From positions 7,566 to 66,981 of the forward strand of contig JANWVE010000001.1 in assembly GCA_025057675.1 (NCBI GenBank): a stretch of DNA of 59,416 nucleotides, read 5' to 3'. Source of the DNA: Bacteroidia bacterium. GTDB taxonomy: Bacteria > Bacteroidota > Bacteroidia > JANWVE01. Below are positions 38,852-48,222 of the stretch, one piece after another. The stretch's first letter is position 1. Each line of letters opens with the position of its first letter. The position numbers were made by a program, and so were the translations under genes. The notes beneath the pieces were generated by a model. That model had not been told where the DNA came from, made no database searches, and was given only the letters and a program-made list of their open reading frames with translations.

Positions 38852-40312
38852 TTAACTACCTTTCACATACTTTTGATAAAAATCAACTACTCTCGGATTT
38901 ACTCTAATTCTTTGCGGTTGTACGGGAGTTATCAAGTTAAGTCCAGACAAACTCCTTACTCGGCTTAGCGCAACATATACCTGTCCTTCGACAAAAGCTG
39001 CAGAAACATCTACATTAGCTTTTTGAAACGTCATACCTTGACTTTTGTGTATCGTAATAGCATAAGCTAATTTAAGCGGATATTGTGTATATGTACCTAG
39101 TACAGTGGCAACAATTTTTTTTTCTATCTTTCCGTTTTCCTCTACTTCTTTGTACTCATAACGAATGTTTTCCCATACTTCTTTTTCTACTACAACAAAG
39201 CGTTTTGCGGCATCTTCCTCATCTATAATTGAAACAATAATGTTATGCTCGTCTAAATGTTCTACACGCCCTAAGGTACCATTTTGCCAACCTGCACCTG
39301 TAACAATGCAGTAAGGTTCATCATCTTTATCTTCCTCATCAGTAGACTCTTTTGGAATGACATGAAGGGCTAATTTTTTATTTCTCAAAAACATCACTTT
39401 GGCGCCTACTTTTAGTTCTAACTCCATTGGAGCAGGCAGGTTAGCAGAATTAAATTCACCCTGGATTATACCATTGTAAATATAGATCTTTCCATTAAGT
39501 TGCGATAACCCCATTTTATTAAAATGATTTACGTCATCATTTTTGGTCAGCAGGTTTATACTTTCATCCTGAAAATTGATATTAAATTTAGGTTGATAGC
39601 GCTGGTTGAGTTTAAGCAAGTAAGGGTCATTGTATAACTTTACATCAGCAACACGTATTTTGTTGAGAATTTCTGTAAAATCTCGGTCTTTTTGTCTGTG
39701 TACAGTTTGAAGTTCGAATACTTCCACGTGTTGTTTTTTTAACACATAAGCTTCAAAAAAGTAAGGACTTGGGTAACGTTTTTTGAAGTATTCTATCAAA
39801 CTATCTTGTTGCTCTTCTTTTGCTGATAATATAGGAGGTAGTTGAAATAAATCGCCGAAGAATATCATTTTTTTACCTCCAAAAGCTACGTAACTTTTTG
39901 TATTGATGCGAAGGTAGGTATCTATGGCATCTATAATATCTGCTCTTACCATAGAAATCTCGTCTATTACTATAACCTCAACAGTTCTAATCAGTTGGGC
40001 AGCGAGAGACTCATCAGGTAATCTTTCTATTTCTTTATCATCCTCTAATAAAATGCGAGTAGGAAATTTAAAGAAAGAGTGTATCGTTTGTCCGCCTACA
40101 TTCACCGCAGCTATGCCTGTAGGTGCTAAAACTACGGTTTTATTTTTAGGAGCGAGGTTATGGATATAATATTTCAGGAGCGTGCTTTTGCCTGTTCCTG
40201 CTTTACCTGTGATAAATACACAGTTATACATCGGGTTGGTAAGAAGTTGTATAGCCTTTTCAAACTCTGGTGTAATTTCTATATCATTATTTTGAGTTAC
40301 AGAGGTGTCCAT
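38852..40312 (-). CDS. Pif1/RecD2-like superfamily 1 DNA helicase
   Basis: 486 residues, cytoplasmic. Walker A GKAGTGKST at about 36-44, Walker B VIVIDEISMV near 112-121, motif III region IFFGDLFQLPPI, and the C-terminal UvrD_C_2 block YAITIHKSQGMTF followed by VYVALSRVRSLSGL. This set is typical of Pif1-family 5'-3' helicases, which resolve G-quadruplex and recombination structures. The promoter region shows TAATTTTG within the 125-bp divergent gap shared with the FAH-family gene. Confidence 0.85.
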   Translation of the reverse strand: MDTSVTQNNDIEITPEFEKAIQLLTNPMYNCVFITGKAGTGKSTLLKYYIHNLAPKNKTVVLAPTGIAAVNVGGQTIHSFFKFPTRILLEDDKEIERLPDESLAAQLIRTVEVIVIDEISMVRADIIDAIDTYLRINTKSYVAFGGKKMIFFGDLFQLPPILSAKEEQQDSLIEYFKKRYPSPYFFEAYVLKKQHVEVFELQTVHRQKDRDFTEILNKIRVADVKLYNDPYLLKLNQRYQPKFNINFQDESINLLTKNDDVNHFNKMGLSQLNGKIYIYNGIIQGEFNSANLPAPMELELKVGAKVMFLRNKKLALHVIPKESTDEEDKDDEPYCIVTGAGWQNGTLGRVEHLDEHNIIVSIIDEEDAAKRFVVVEKEVWENIRYEYKEVEENGKIEKKIVATVLGTYTQYPLKLAYAITIHKSQGMTFQKANVDVSAAFVEGQVYVALSRVRSLSGLNLITPVQPQRIRVNPRVVDFYQKYVKGS

Positions 40313-40409
40313 AATTTTCTATTTTCGTATTCGTATAGGTTTACAAAATTACTAAAAAAATGATAAATTATACTCATGAACGAAAAGAACATCTTTGAAT
40401 AGAAAAATG

Positions 40410-40417
40410 TACTTTTG
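40410..40417 (+). promoter_or_regulatory. Bacteroidota -7 element TACTTTTG
   Basis: Ends at 40417 and lies 20 nt before ATG 40438; it makes the in-frame GTG at 40417 an unlikely start. Confidence 0.45.
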
Positions 40418-40437
40418 TGCCTCTGGCAGATGCATTT

Positions 40438-41049
40438 ATGAAATTTATTTGTATTGGTAGAAACTACGCAGAGCATGTTAAAGAACTGAATAACCCACTT
40501 CCTTCCGAACCCGTTATTTTTATCAAACCTGATACTGCACTACTTCAAAACAAAGGTACTTTATATCTACCCGAGTATTCAAATAACGTGCATTATGAAA
40601 TTGAGCTCATTTTTAAGGTATGTTTAGAAGGTAAGTTTATTCAACCGCAGTACGCTCTCAAATATGTCAATCAAATTAGTGTGGGTATAGATTTTACAGC
40701 ACGTGATGTGCAAGAAGAGTGTAAAAAAAAGGGATTACCCTGGACAAAGGCAAAGTGTTTTAATGGTAGTGCGGCAGTAGGAGATTTTATTCCTTTATCC
40801 GATATAGATGATTTGAAAAACATTACCTTTGAACTGTTCCAAAATGGACAGATAAAACAGCAAGGTAATTCTGCTATGATGCTTTTTGATGTGCCTAATA
40901 TCATCAGTTACATTTCTACTATTATGACTTTGAAAAGGGGAGATATTATTTTCACAGGTACTCCCTCGGGGGTGGGTAGAACTGTACCAGGTGATATTTT
41001 AACAGGATATTTGCTGGGTAGAAAATTACTAGAAATTCAAGTGCAGTAG
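40438..41049 (+). CDS. Fumarylacetoacetate hydrolase-family protein (FAHD1-like)
   Basis: 203 residues, the short FAHD1-like form, which in characterised relatives cleaves acylpyruvates or decarboxylates oxaloacetate. Begins MKFICIGRNYAEHVKELNN; divalent-metal ligands are visible in HYEIELIF (two Glu) and GIDFTARDVQ (Asp); the C-terminal GDIIFTGTPSGVG is the family signature. The length and sequence favour a FAHD1-type enzyme over a true fumarylacetoacetase, so a direct link to the homogentisate dioxygenase gene is not claimed. Confidence 0.85.
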   Translation: MKFICIGRNYAEHVKELNNPLPSEPVIFIKPDTALLQNKGTLYLPEYSNNVHYEIELIFKVCLEGKFIQPQYALKYVNQISVGIDFTARDVQEECKKKGLPWTKAKCFNGSAAVGDFIPLSDIDDLKNITFELFQNGQIKQQGNSAMMLFDVPNIISYISTIMTLKRGDIIFTGTPSGVGRTVPGDILTGYLLGRKLLEIQVQ

Positions 41050-41309
41050 GAAAGATAACTTTTACATGTATTTTGATTAAATACTTTTCGGATGCGTGGA
41101 ACTAATCCTTAGGTATTTTGTGTTTTTATTTTGATTTTTGTGCGAAAAAGGTGTTTCATAGCAGTAGTACAAAGCACAAAGGTTAAAGGTGAATAGATAA
41201 AGGTTTTACAGTGGCTAAATGCCACTGTTCTTAATTTGTTAAAAACATTAGTCTGCTGCTCATGTAAAAATTTAAGGGGGCAATATTTTGTAGTCAAAAA
41301 GATACAATT
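41050..41309. other. Intergenic stretch with a small hairpin
   Basis: No gene seen. An 8-bp perfect stem ACAGTGGC/GCCACTGT with loop TAAAT (41208-41228) is followed by a modestly T-rich stretch and could be a weak terminator for the FAH-family gene, although it lies 160 bp after the stop. Confidence 0.3.
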
Positions 41310-41915
41310 ATTTTTTTGGGCGTGTCCCTTCGCTGCGCTCGGGTCGGCGTGCTGCGGGCTGCGCTTTCGCTTCGGTGCTTCGCACTGCTGACGCACCCTC
41401 CGCATGCCTCACGCAGCAGTCTTTTGTCGTTTTACCTTGTTTTTAGACATATCTTTACTTTACCTTGTTTAGTGCTGATTATTAAGAATTTACAAGGTTA
41501 AAATTTTTTACCTTGTTTGAAGTGTTGTTATTTTACCTTGTTTTAGATTGATTTTCAAGTATATACAAGGTTAAACCTTGAATATATGGACTTTTGGTAA
41601 CCCTTTAACCTTGAATACTCAAGTTTTACCTTATTTTTCATTGGTTTTCAAGAATTTACAATATTAAATCTTGTTTTTATCTTGTTTGATATTCATTTTC
41701 AAGTACTTACAAGGTTAAAATTTGAATAGGTGGACTTCGTTTAATAGCTGCTTGCGTGAGGCATGCGGAGGGCAAGCCGTCAGGCTTGGTGCGAAGCCCC
41801 TCGCCCACACTCAAACCCCCACCCAGGGGGTGGGCGGGTGGGGCGCAGCACCGAAGCGATAGCGCAGCCCGTAGCACGCCGACCCGAGCGTAGCGAAGGG
41901 ACACGCCCAAAAAAT
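41310..41915 (+). repeat. GC-arm/AT-core repeat, copy 15 (forward core; reference copy)
   Basis: Cleanest copy for the core. Imperfect palindromic units, each TTTTACCTTGT to ACAAGGTTAAA, lie at 41459-41503, 41531-41575, 41624-41667 and 41675-41720. The unpaired central motif CCTTGAATATATGGACTTTT lies between units two and three. Arm hairpins TGC-GTCA-GCA (left) and CAAGCC-GTCA-GGCTTG (right). Both tips are the simple GAGCG(C/T)(A)GCG type. Confidence 0.94.
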
Positions 41916-41967
41916 TTAAATAAATCAGCTACCCAAATTTGATACAAAAAATAATTACCTTTACAAC

Positions 41968-42522
41968 ATGAAAATATACACAAAAACAGGAGATGAAGGC
42001 AAAACAGGACTAATTGGAGGTACTAGGGTCTTAAAATCCGATGTCCGTATAGAAAGCTACGGCACAGTAGACGAACTGAATAGCTACATAGGATGGATCC
42101 TCTCATTTGAGGAAATTAGTCCGCAACGGAGTTTATTGAGAGAAATTCAAGACCGTTTATTTACAATAGGTTCTTTATTAGCAGCTGACCCCGAGGGCGT
42201 GAAAATGCTTCTACCCGATTTGTTTGAGGAGGATGTTAAGTTACTAGAAATTACCATAGATGAGCTGTCTGCTCAAATTCCCCCGATGAAACATTTTGTA
42301 TTACCAGGCGGAGGTCAAATAAATGGGTTAATTCATGTAGCCCGATGTGTATGTAGGCGAGCAGAACGATGGGTAGTTGCTCTGCATCAAGAACAACCCG
42401 TAGACCCTCTTATTCTTAAATATCTAAATAGATTAAGCGATTATCTTTTTGTACTTTCAAGATGGGTAAATCATCGTCTTGGTGCAGAAGAAATACCCTG
42501 GATGCCCCGAAAAAATAAATAA
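41968..42522 (+). CDS. Cob(I)alamin adenosyltransferase, PduO type
   Basis: Makes adenosylcobalamin from cob(I)alamin and ATP. 184 residues. The PduO-type nucleotide site is at the N-terminus (KIYTKTGDEGKTGLIGG, then RIESYGTVDELNSYIGW), with FVLPGGGQINGLIHVARCVCRRAERWV in the helical core and a C-terminal NRLSDYLFVLSRWVNH. Its cofactor would serve methylmalonyl-CoA mutase, which fits propionate metabolism, but no mutase is in the window (prpD, of the other propionate route, is 16 kb away). ATG 41968 follows TACCTTTA, one base off the -7 consensus. Confidence 0.92.
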   Translation: MKIYTKTGDEGKTGLIGGTRVLKSDVRIESYGTVDELNSYIGWILSFEEISPQRSLLREIQDRLFTIGSLLAADPEGVKMLLPDLFEEDVKLLEITIDELSAQIPPMKHFVLPGGGQINGLIHVARCVCRRAERWVVALHQEQPVDPLILKYLNRLSDYLFVLSRWVNHRLGAEEIPWMPRKNK

Positions 42523-42532
42523 AATAAACTAC

Positions 42533-43855
42533 TCAAATACCGCTTTCTATCTCTATGCCAACATTATCTTGATATTCAAAGATAACCCTGTACTTTATCC
42601 CCCTCACATAGCTCTGCAAACATGATTTTGAAACTACATAAACTGCCTTATGTATGTAAAACTTATCTGTTAGTAGCCTTTCTTGATGAGGATTTTTACG
42701 TTTCAAGTATTCTAAACAAGAACAGACCGCAATGTACTTAACATTACGATAGTTCAATCCTAAATTGCTCTCCGCAGAAAAAATAATGGGGTTATCTCCG
42801 CAAAAAGAAGGTATACTTTTCTGCTCTTGATAGCTCAACACACCTTCCAATTTTTTTATCCAGGTTGACTCACCTGTAAAGTAAGTGTATAAATAAGAAA
42901 TCTGACCAAACAAAAATAAACCTGAACAAGCAAAAACTGCTATTATCTTCACCCTTTGACTAACAACCTCAAAAAAAAGAAGAATCAAAAATGGAATAGT
43001 CAAGAGTTGATAGTGTAAATATAATTCTTTACCTATCCACGCGCTGCTTAAAGACAATATAAAAGCTGCCCACAAGGTAATTTGTTTTATATTATTTTTC
43101 ACCTTCGAGAGGCTTAGGAATAACCCTATGTAGAGGGGCAAAACAAAGAACTGTCCATACACAAATCGTTTCCAGATATAGCTTCCCGTTTCTGATAAAT
43201 TTCTGTACCATAAATTGTAACCAATAATCCAATCGTAAGCCTCACGAAGGGTTTGAGTGTAAATTACGTATATCAAGCAAATAATAGGTAGTATAAAAAT
43301 AGGATACACACTGCGCCAGAAGTGCGTTGGGTATAGAAAAATACTGTATGCTAATAACGGAATGACTAAAAGAAGGGTATGTTGTTTTATCATAAGGCTT
43401 GCACCGCATAAAAGATAAGCTCCTTTGTACCAAGTAATGTTTTTTTTCTCAAAAATCCAATAATAAGCAGGCAACATACACAGTAGGACCCAGTATTCTA
43501 GATTCAATTCAAGGTAACTAGGCGATGCAGCTGTAACAAGTAAAAAAATAATTCCTGCACTGCGGTAATGGGTAATTTTATGAATATAAAAGCTTACAAT
43601 ACAAGATATAAGAATTAGTGTAAAAAATGGCGAGATAATATCAGGAATAGCATATAAAAAGTAAGCTAAAGGAGGTTTATTGTCTAATATAGTTTGGTAT
43701 AGTGTAGCACCGTTTTTTATGCCTGTCCAAGCCGCTAAGTAGTACCATTCATCATAGTTGATAGAAAAGGTCAGGTAAATTAGGCGAGTAAAGCATGCGG
43801 ATATTAAATAAAATACAAAATCGTGTAGTGTGTTACGGTGAGTGCAGGTCAGCAT
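42533..43855 (-). CDS. ArnT/GT39-like membrane glycosyltransferase
   Basis: 440 residues, about ten transmembrane helices and a small C-terminal soluble tail. The first periplasmic loop has DEWYYLAAWTGIKNGATLY and DNKPPLAYFLYAI, the usual GT-C/ArnT pattern of an acidic site after helix 1 and a KPPL motif. It should move a sugar from a lipid carrier to an envelope acceptor; both are unknown. Its first 23 bp overlap the end of the upstream lipoprotein gene, so they form an operon. Confidence 0.75.
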   Translation of the reverse strand: MLTCTHRNTLHDFVFYLISACFTRLIYLTFSINYDEWYYLAAWTGIKNGATLYQTILDNKPPLAYFLYAIPDIISPFFTLILISCIVSFYIHKITHYRSAGIIFLLVTAASPSYLELNLEYWVLLCMLPAYYWIFEKKNITWYKGAYLLCGASLMIKQHTLLLVIPLLAYSIFLYPTHFWRSVYPIFILPIICLIYVIYTQTLREAYDWIIGYNLWYRNLSETGSYIWKRFVYGQFFVLPLYIGLFLSLSKVKNNIKQITLWAAFILSLSSAWIGKELYLHYQLLTIPFLILLFFEVVSQRVKIIAVFACSGLFLFGQISYLYTYFTGESTWIKKLEGVLSYQEQKSIPSFCGDNPIIFSAESNLGLNYRNVKYIAVCSCLEYLKRKNPHQERLLTDKFYIHKAVYVVSKSCLQSYVRGIKYRVIFEYQDNVGIEIESGI

Positions 43856-45251
43856 ACAGGTGCTTTCGTATATCAGATATAGAAGTTATGGAGTCTGCAC
43901 TCCAGTGCATTGTAAAGGTGTAGGAATGAAGGGTTTTTATTTTGTTTCTTTCTACTTTTTGTATTTTACCTAAAAAGAGCTTATGGTCTTCGGTCAGTGC
44001 AACAAATTTTCCGTTTTCGTCCAAGCTTATGAGCCTATTTTGTTTTTCTGTGGGGTTGACATAATCAATTACTACTCTATTTTGTGCATCTATGAAGTAG
44101 ACAGTGGTTTTTTGTTTGCAGGGTTTGTTAAACACAAAGTTTGAGAGTATGTAAATAGCATTTTTATTATCATAAATTCTACCGCAGTTCCAAAGTCCAA
44201 ATTGGTGGATAATCCAATGATAATTTCGGACTACTTTGGTTTCTAGATAGCGTTTTATCTTTTTAGTTTTAGTAACTTCTTTTTTTTCTTTAGGTTTGAC
44301 GATAGTTGTGAAGGTAGTGTTGTCATAGCCAATAAAGACCATTTTGTATGTGCCGTCGTTTTGTGGGGTAAGTTTGACGTCGTTCCATGCTCTTTTAAGT
44401 ACCCACTGATTATGCTCTACGCTTTGGTTTTTATTTTTTCCTGCGAACACCCAAGCAATAGATTTATATTTTTTAAGTTCTGGATATTGGTCTACGTCTA
44501 TTTCTAATTGAAAATAGAAATTTGAAGTTTGGGGTTCTGTTTCTTCTATTATTTCGTCTTCAATTTTTGAGTAGTATTTTTTGACCGTATCTTTGTGCAT
44601 CTCTTCTATGTAGCCTTCTTGGGGAGTAGCTAAGCGCCATCTGTTTTGTGTATAATCAAAGTTGTATACTTTATAGTCGCTGTGCATAGAGGAGAAGGGC
44701 ATACGTACTTCTATGTAAGTATTAGGTTTAAGGTATAGTTTTTCACCTTTTTGCAGAGCGTGGATTTCCATCATTCCGACGGTTTCTAGATAACGTGGGT
44801 TATGGTTGAAAGTGTCTAAAAGCATTGATACGCTGCTTGCGGCTATATCTAAGGCGTCGTGCATTTCTCTAAAAGAGATATCTACTTGTCCTTTGACGGA
44901 TTTTCCATCTTTGTAACAAAGTGCAGAGGGAGGGATGTGGATAGTAGTTCCGTTTTGATGTTTTATGACAGCGCCTTGCTCTGCTTTTAGCGAATACTGT
45001 TGTTGTGGAATAGCTAACCTGGATGGTATGTTGGCAGGTGGTTTAATAATTTTTGTATCCTCTGACTCTGATGTTTCTGAACTGTATGTATTTACTTTTG
45101 TAGTATCGTAATTTACTGGCTTTTTTGTTATATCGTTTCGGATAGTTTCGCTCTGTTGAGTCTGGGTTCGAGGCGTGTTTTTGCAACTCACAATAATGCT
45201 AAATAAACAGATATATATGGTAGCCTTACAAAAATACACCGAAGGTTTCAT
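43833..45251 (-). CDS. Lipoprotein with ZU5-like domain
   Basis: 472 residues. Lipobox FSIIVSC at about 17-23, then a low-complexity Thr/Ser/Glu linker. Residues ~90-195 (GAVIKHQNGTTIHIPPSALC, VKGQVDISFREMHDALD, ETVGMMEIHALQKGEKLYL) resemble ZU5-type domains of Bacteroidota surface proteins; the remainder is beta-rich and unassigned. The predicted site is the outer or inner membrane face. ZU5 assignment is inferred from the pattern only. The gene starts an operon with the ArnT-like gene, and TACCTTTG lies 38 nt before the ATG. Confidence 0.65.
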   Translation of the reverse strand: MKPSVYFCKATIYICLFSIIVSCKNTPRTQTQQSETIRNDITKKPVNYDTTKVNTYSSETSESEDTKIIKPPANIPSRLAIPQQQYSLKAEQGAVIKHQNGTTIHIPPSALCYKDGKSVKGQVDISFREMHDALDIAASSVSMLLDTFNHNPRYLETVGMMEIHALQKGEKLYLKPNTYIEVRMPFSSMHSDYKVYNFDYTQNRWRLATPQEGYIEEMHKDTVKKYYSKIEDEIIEETEPQTSNFYFQLEIDVDQYPELKKYKSIAWVFAGKNKNQSVEHNQWVLKRAWNDVKLTPQNDGTYKMVFIGYDNTTFTTIVKPKEKKEVTKTKKIKRYLETKVVRNYHWIIHQFGLWNCGRIYDNKNAIYILSNFVFNKPCKQKTTVYFIDAQNRVVIDYVNPTEKQNRLISLDENGKFVALTEDHKLFLGKIQKVERNKIKTLHSYTFTMHWSADSITSISDIRKHLYADLHSP

Positions 45252-45289
45252 GGAAAGAGTGAGAACTCGTTCTGACTAAAACTCGACAA

Positions 45290-45297
45290 CAAAGGTA
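45290..45297 (-). promoter_or_regulatory. Bacteroidota -7 element TACCTTTG for the lipoprotein operon
   Basis: Minus-strand TACCTTTG ends 38 nt before ATG 45251, giving one of the longer leaders in the window. Confidence 0.5.
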
Positions 45298-45474
45298 CTA
45301 TTTTTTTCTATATAAAACTATGAAAATCCTATTATTTTTCTCAACTTACTGAAAAACAGTTAGATATATTTTATTCAAAAATGCGTATATTTATGCAAGT
45401 AGTATAATTTTACAACACAACAATATGATAATCAATGACCTATAAGATAAAAATAATATGTTACTCTATTTATT

Positions 45475-45985
45475 ATGGGCGTGTCCCTTCGCTGCGCTTC
45501 GGGTCGGGCTATTCCGCACTACGCTGACGCTCGGTGCTACGCTCACGCTTCGCACTGCCTTACGGCATGCTCCATAGCCCTCACGCAACCAGTATTTTGA
45601 TGTTTTACCTGATTTTTATACATATCCCTGCTTTACTTTATTTAATCTTGTTTATTTAATCTTGGTTATGAAATACTTACAAGATTAAGATTTTTTACCT
45701 TTTTTTATATTCATTTTCAAGTACTTGCAAAGTTAAACCTTGAATGCATGGACTTATCATAACATTTTAGCTCTGAATATGAAATTTTTATCTTATTTTG
45801 ATTTCATTTTCAGATAGATACAAGGTTAAGTATTGTACAAGTGAGATAGGTTCATTAGTCGCTTGCGTGAGGCATGCGGAGGGTGCGTCAGCAGTGCAAA
45901 GCACCGAAGCGAAGCGCAGCCCGCAGCACGCCGACCTTGCTTGCATGAGCGCAGCGAAACGCAAGCAAGGACACGCCCAAAAAAA
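45475..45985 (+). repeat. GC-arm/AT-core repeat, copy 16 (core shortened)
   Basis: Between two - strand genes. The core lacks about one palindromic unit (511 bp in total). Arm hairpins TGCC-GTAA-GGCA (left) and TGC-GTCA-GCA (right). Left arm closing pair GGGCTAT/ATAGCCC. Right tip stem TTGCTTGC/GCAAGCAA, shared only with copy 10. Confidence 0.92.
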
Positions 45986-46017
45986 TATCAAAAAATTATC
46001 CCCCGCTTTGTAATTTC

Positions 46018-46860
46018 TTACTCTATTTTATCCATGTCGTTACTTTCTAAATGATAAGCGCCGAGTGCATTAGCATACGCACCATGCTGCACAAAAACTA
46101 ATTCTTTCTGAATAAAATCCTGATAATGTATAAGTAAAGACTTTAATGGATTATCGTTTTCTATACTCGAACCTATACAAACCACCTGCTTAAAACCCGA
46201 GAACTCAGGCACTAAATCTATCAAAACAATGTCTCGGATAGCACTGATAGCTATCATGTTCAAAAAGCCCATCTGAACATCTGACTTTGAACTATGCGGT
46301 TGAGCCTTAGCCAAATGGGCTACTAATAAATTTCCTTCAGGTTTAGATGCAGTTTCTGCAATTTTGTCTTTGAGTAAAAGTTCTACGTTTTCTAGCTTTC
46401 CTTCTTTGGCAATGTTGAGAAAATCTGTGTATCGGTTATAGCCAAGAAATTTGCTCATTCCGTACAAAAACCCACCTGCTAAAGCATTACCTAGCGGAAA
46501 CTTACGTACACTTGCACCCCGTACGCGCGTATACGAAGTACCTGTACCAATAGAAACTAATAAATAATCTTGTATATGAGATTTACCTTGCTGCGCTAAT
46601 AAATAATTAACTCCTGCCACTTGATTGAGAAGCTCTGCCATTATGACATCTCCTTTTCTTTTTCGTAACTCAAAGCCGTTGATTAAGGGCAGATAATTTA
46701 GTCCAATACCTGTAATATGTAATTGTGTAATTTGTTTTCTTTGTAAGTTACGCAATAAAACATCTAAAGGTTGGTGTGCCGTGCTGTCAAATTGCCAATG
46801 ATTATCTTCCTGCCAAACTACCTTAATAAGGGTGCTGCCTACATCAAAACCTGCTTTCAT
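46018..46860 (-). CDS. coaW: Type II pantothenate kinase
   Basis: Phosphorylates pantothenate, the first committed step of CoA synthesis, with a fold of the ASKHA kinases. 280 residues. Nucleotide-binding motif GFDVGSTLIKVVW at the N-terminus, SIGTGTSYTRVRG near the centre, GNALAGGFLYGMSKFLGY, and the C-terminal HGAYANALGAYHL. Type II enzymes are usually refractory to CoA feedback. It follows the DUF1015 gene after 44 bp and is probably cotranscribed with it. Confidence 0.88.
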   Translation of the reverse strand: MKAGFDVGSTLIKVVWQEDNHWQFDSTAHQPLDVLLRNLQRKQITQLHITGIGLNYLPLINGFELRKRKGDVIMAELLNQVAGVNYLLAQQGKSHIQDYLLVSIGTGTSYTRVRGASVRKFPLGNALAGGFLYGMSKFLGYNRYTDFLNIAKEGKLENVELLLKDKIAETASKPEGNLLVAHLAKAQPHSSKSDVQMGFLNMIAISAIRDIVLIDLVPEFSGFKQVVCIGSSIENDNPLKSLLIHYQDFIQKELVFVQHGAYANALGAYHLESNDMDKIE

Positions 46861-46904
46861 AATTTATTGCAAGATAAAACAAAGTATTTAGACAAAGCTT
46901 GTGC

Positions 46905-48188
46905 CTACATAAATTGTGTCATAAATGGAGATTGATAGTCTTCTGTTTCAATAGAACCAAAGACAAAACCGCAAATTACTTTGGGATAAAAGTAAGTAGA
47001 TTTCATCGGCATAATCTGACCTGACTCACATACTTGCTTCATCTGCTGTTTAGATACACTATTTAAGATAAAAGCTATATTAGCCTCGCCTTGTTGTACT
47101 TTTTGAGTAGCTACTTTCTCATCGCGTAAAAAAGACAAACTGTCCCAGGTGCGCTGTCTTTCCATATCTATACCCATGATGTTTTCAAAAATACCGTAAT
47201 GCAAGAGAGTGTAATCTAAATTCTTGACAGAGGGGTCTATTTTCTGAGGTACTAATTGATGTATATCTACCTTGATCTGCGCAACGTATTTAGCAGATGA
47301 AGTAATTATGCCAATAGCATGCTTTTTATTTTGTATTTGTGTTGATAGTGGCTGGGTATTTTCTATTTTTTCAAGCGTAAAATAAGGTTTTATTTGCTCT
47401 AATATTCTATCTTCATTCACGTTACTCAATAACCGGTGTGTAGGGAGTATTTTTATACCTTCATTTTCTAATGCAGTAAAGTACATTAAGTGGTAATTGT
47501 AGCCTTCCCTTCCCGTATGGAAGGGGTTAGCTTTCTTTTGCTGACAGTAATATCGCATAGAACTCTCGTAGCGATGATGTCCATCTGCAAGGTAGATATT
47601 CTTATCTTTTAGGTGGTTCATGATAAATAAAATATCTTTAGCATCCTGAATAATAGCCATTCTATCTTCTACGCCTTGATAATCCACATAACGGTAAATA
47701 GGATATTGCATATATTTATCTAATAGAGGTTCTAAACTGTGATAAGGGTCTGAATATAAACCATGGGTGGGACTAACATTCATTTGGGTATAGCTTAATA
47801 CTTCTGTTCTTTCTATTACAGAGTTGAGGAGGGTATTTTCATGGGGCATAACTGTTGATTTAGTTTCGTCTAGTTTAAGATTAGCAATAAATCCTTTACG
47901 TACATGGATTTTACCTTGTAGTGAAAAGTATTGATAATATACGTAAATAGAAGGTAGTACATCACGCAGGATAATTTTATCTTGTTTCCATTGTAGAATA
48001 GTTTTTTGCAAGTCTTGTGGGGTAGTGCGAGGTACAGAGATGTGTATAGCGTTATATGGACTTATTTCATACAATTGTTTTCTTTGTGCAGGTGTAATGA
48101 CATCAAAAAGTGGTGAGCAAAGGTGATTCAAGCTCCGTAATTGGGCGATATTATATCGCCATGCGTGTAAGGGGTATATGTTAGCCAT
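46905..48188 (-). CDS. DUF1015-family protein
   Basis: 427 residues, cytoplasmic, function unknown. Shows the family's conserved HAWRYNIAQ start, PYNAIHISVPR, the central IYLADGHHRYESSMRYY and a C-terminal FAMPKSTYFYPK-like segment (here MKSTYFYPKVICGF). The start was set to the ATG at 48188 (MANIYPLHAWRYN) because family members begin there; the longer reading to 48206 adds only MFICPL. It lies upstream of coaW in the same direction. Confidence 0.85.
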   Translation of the reverse strand: MANIYPLHAWRYNIAQLRSLNHLCSPLFDVITPAQRKQLYEISPYNAIHISVPRTTPQDLQKTILQWKQDKIILRDVLPSIYVYYQYFSLQGKIHVRKGFIANLKLDETKSTVMPHENTLLNSVIERTEVLSYTQMNVSPTHGLYSDPYHSLEPLLDKYMQYPIYRYVDYQGVEDRMAIIQDAKDILFIMNHLKDKNIYLADGHHRYESSMRYYCQQKKANPFHTGREGYNYHLMYFTALENEGIKILPTHRLLSNVNEDRILEQIKPYFTLEKIENTQPLSTQIQNKKHAIGIITSSAKYVAQIKVDIHQLVPQKIDPSVKNLDYTLLHYGIFENIMGIDMERQRTWDSLSFLRDEKVATQKVQQGEANIAFILNSVSKQQMKQVCESGQIMPMKSTYFYPKVICGFVFGSIETEDYQSPFMTQFM

Positions 48189-48222
48189 TAAGGGGCAAAT
48201 AAACAAAAAATTTGGTTAGATG

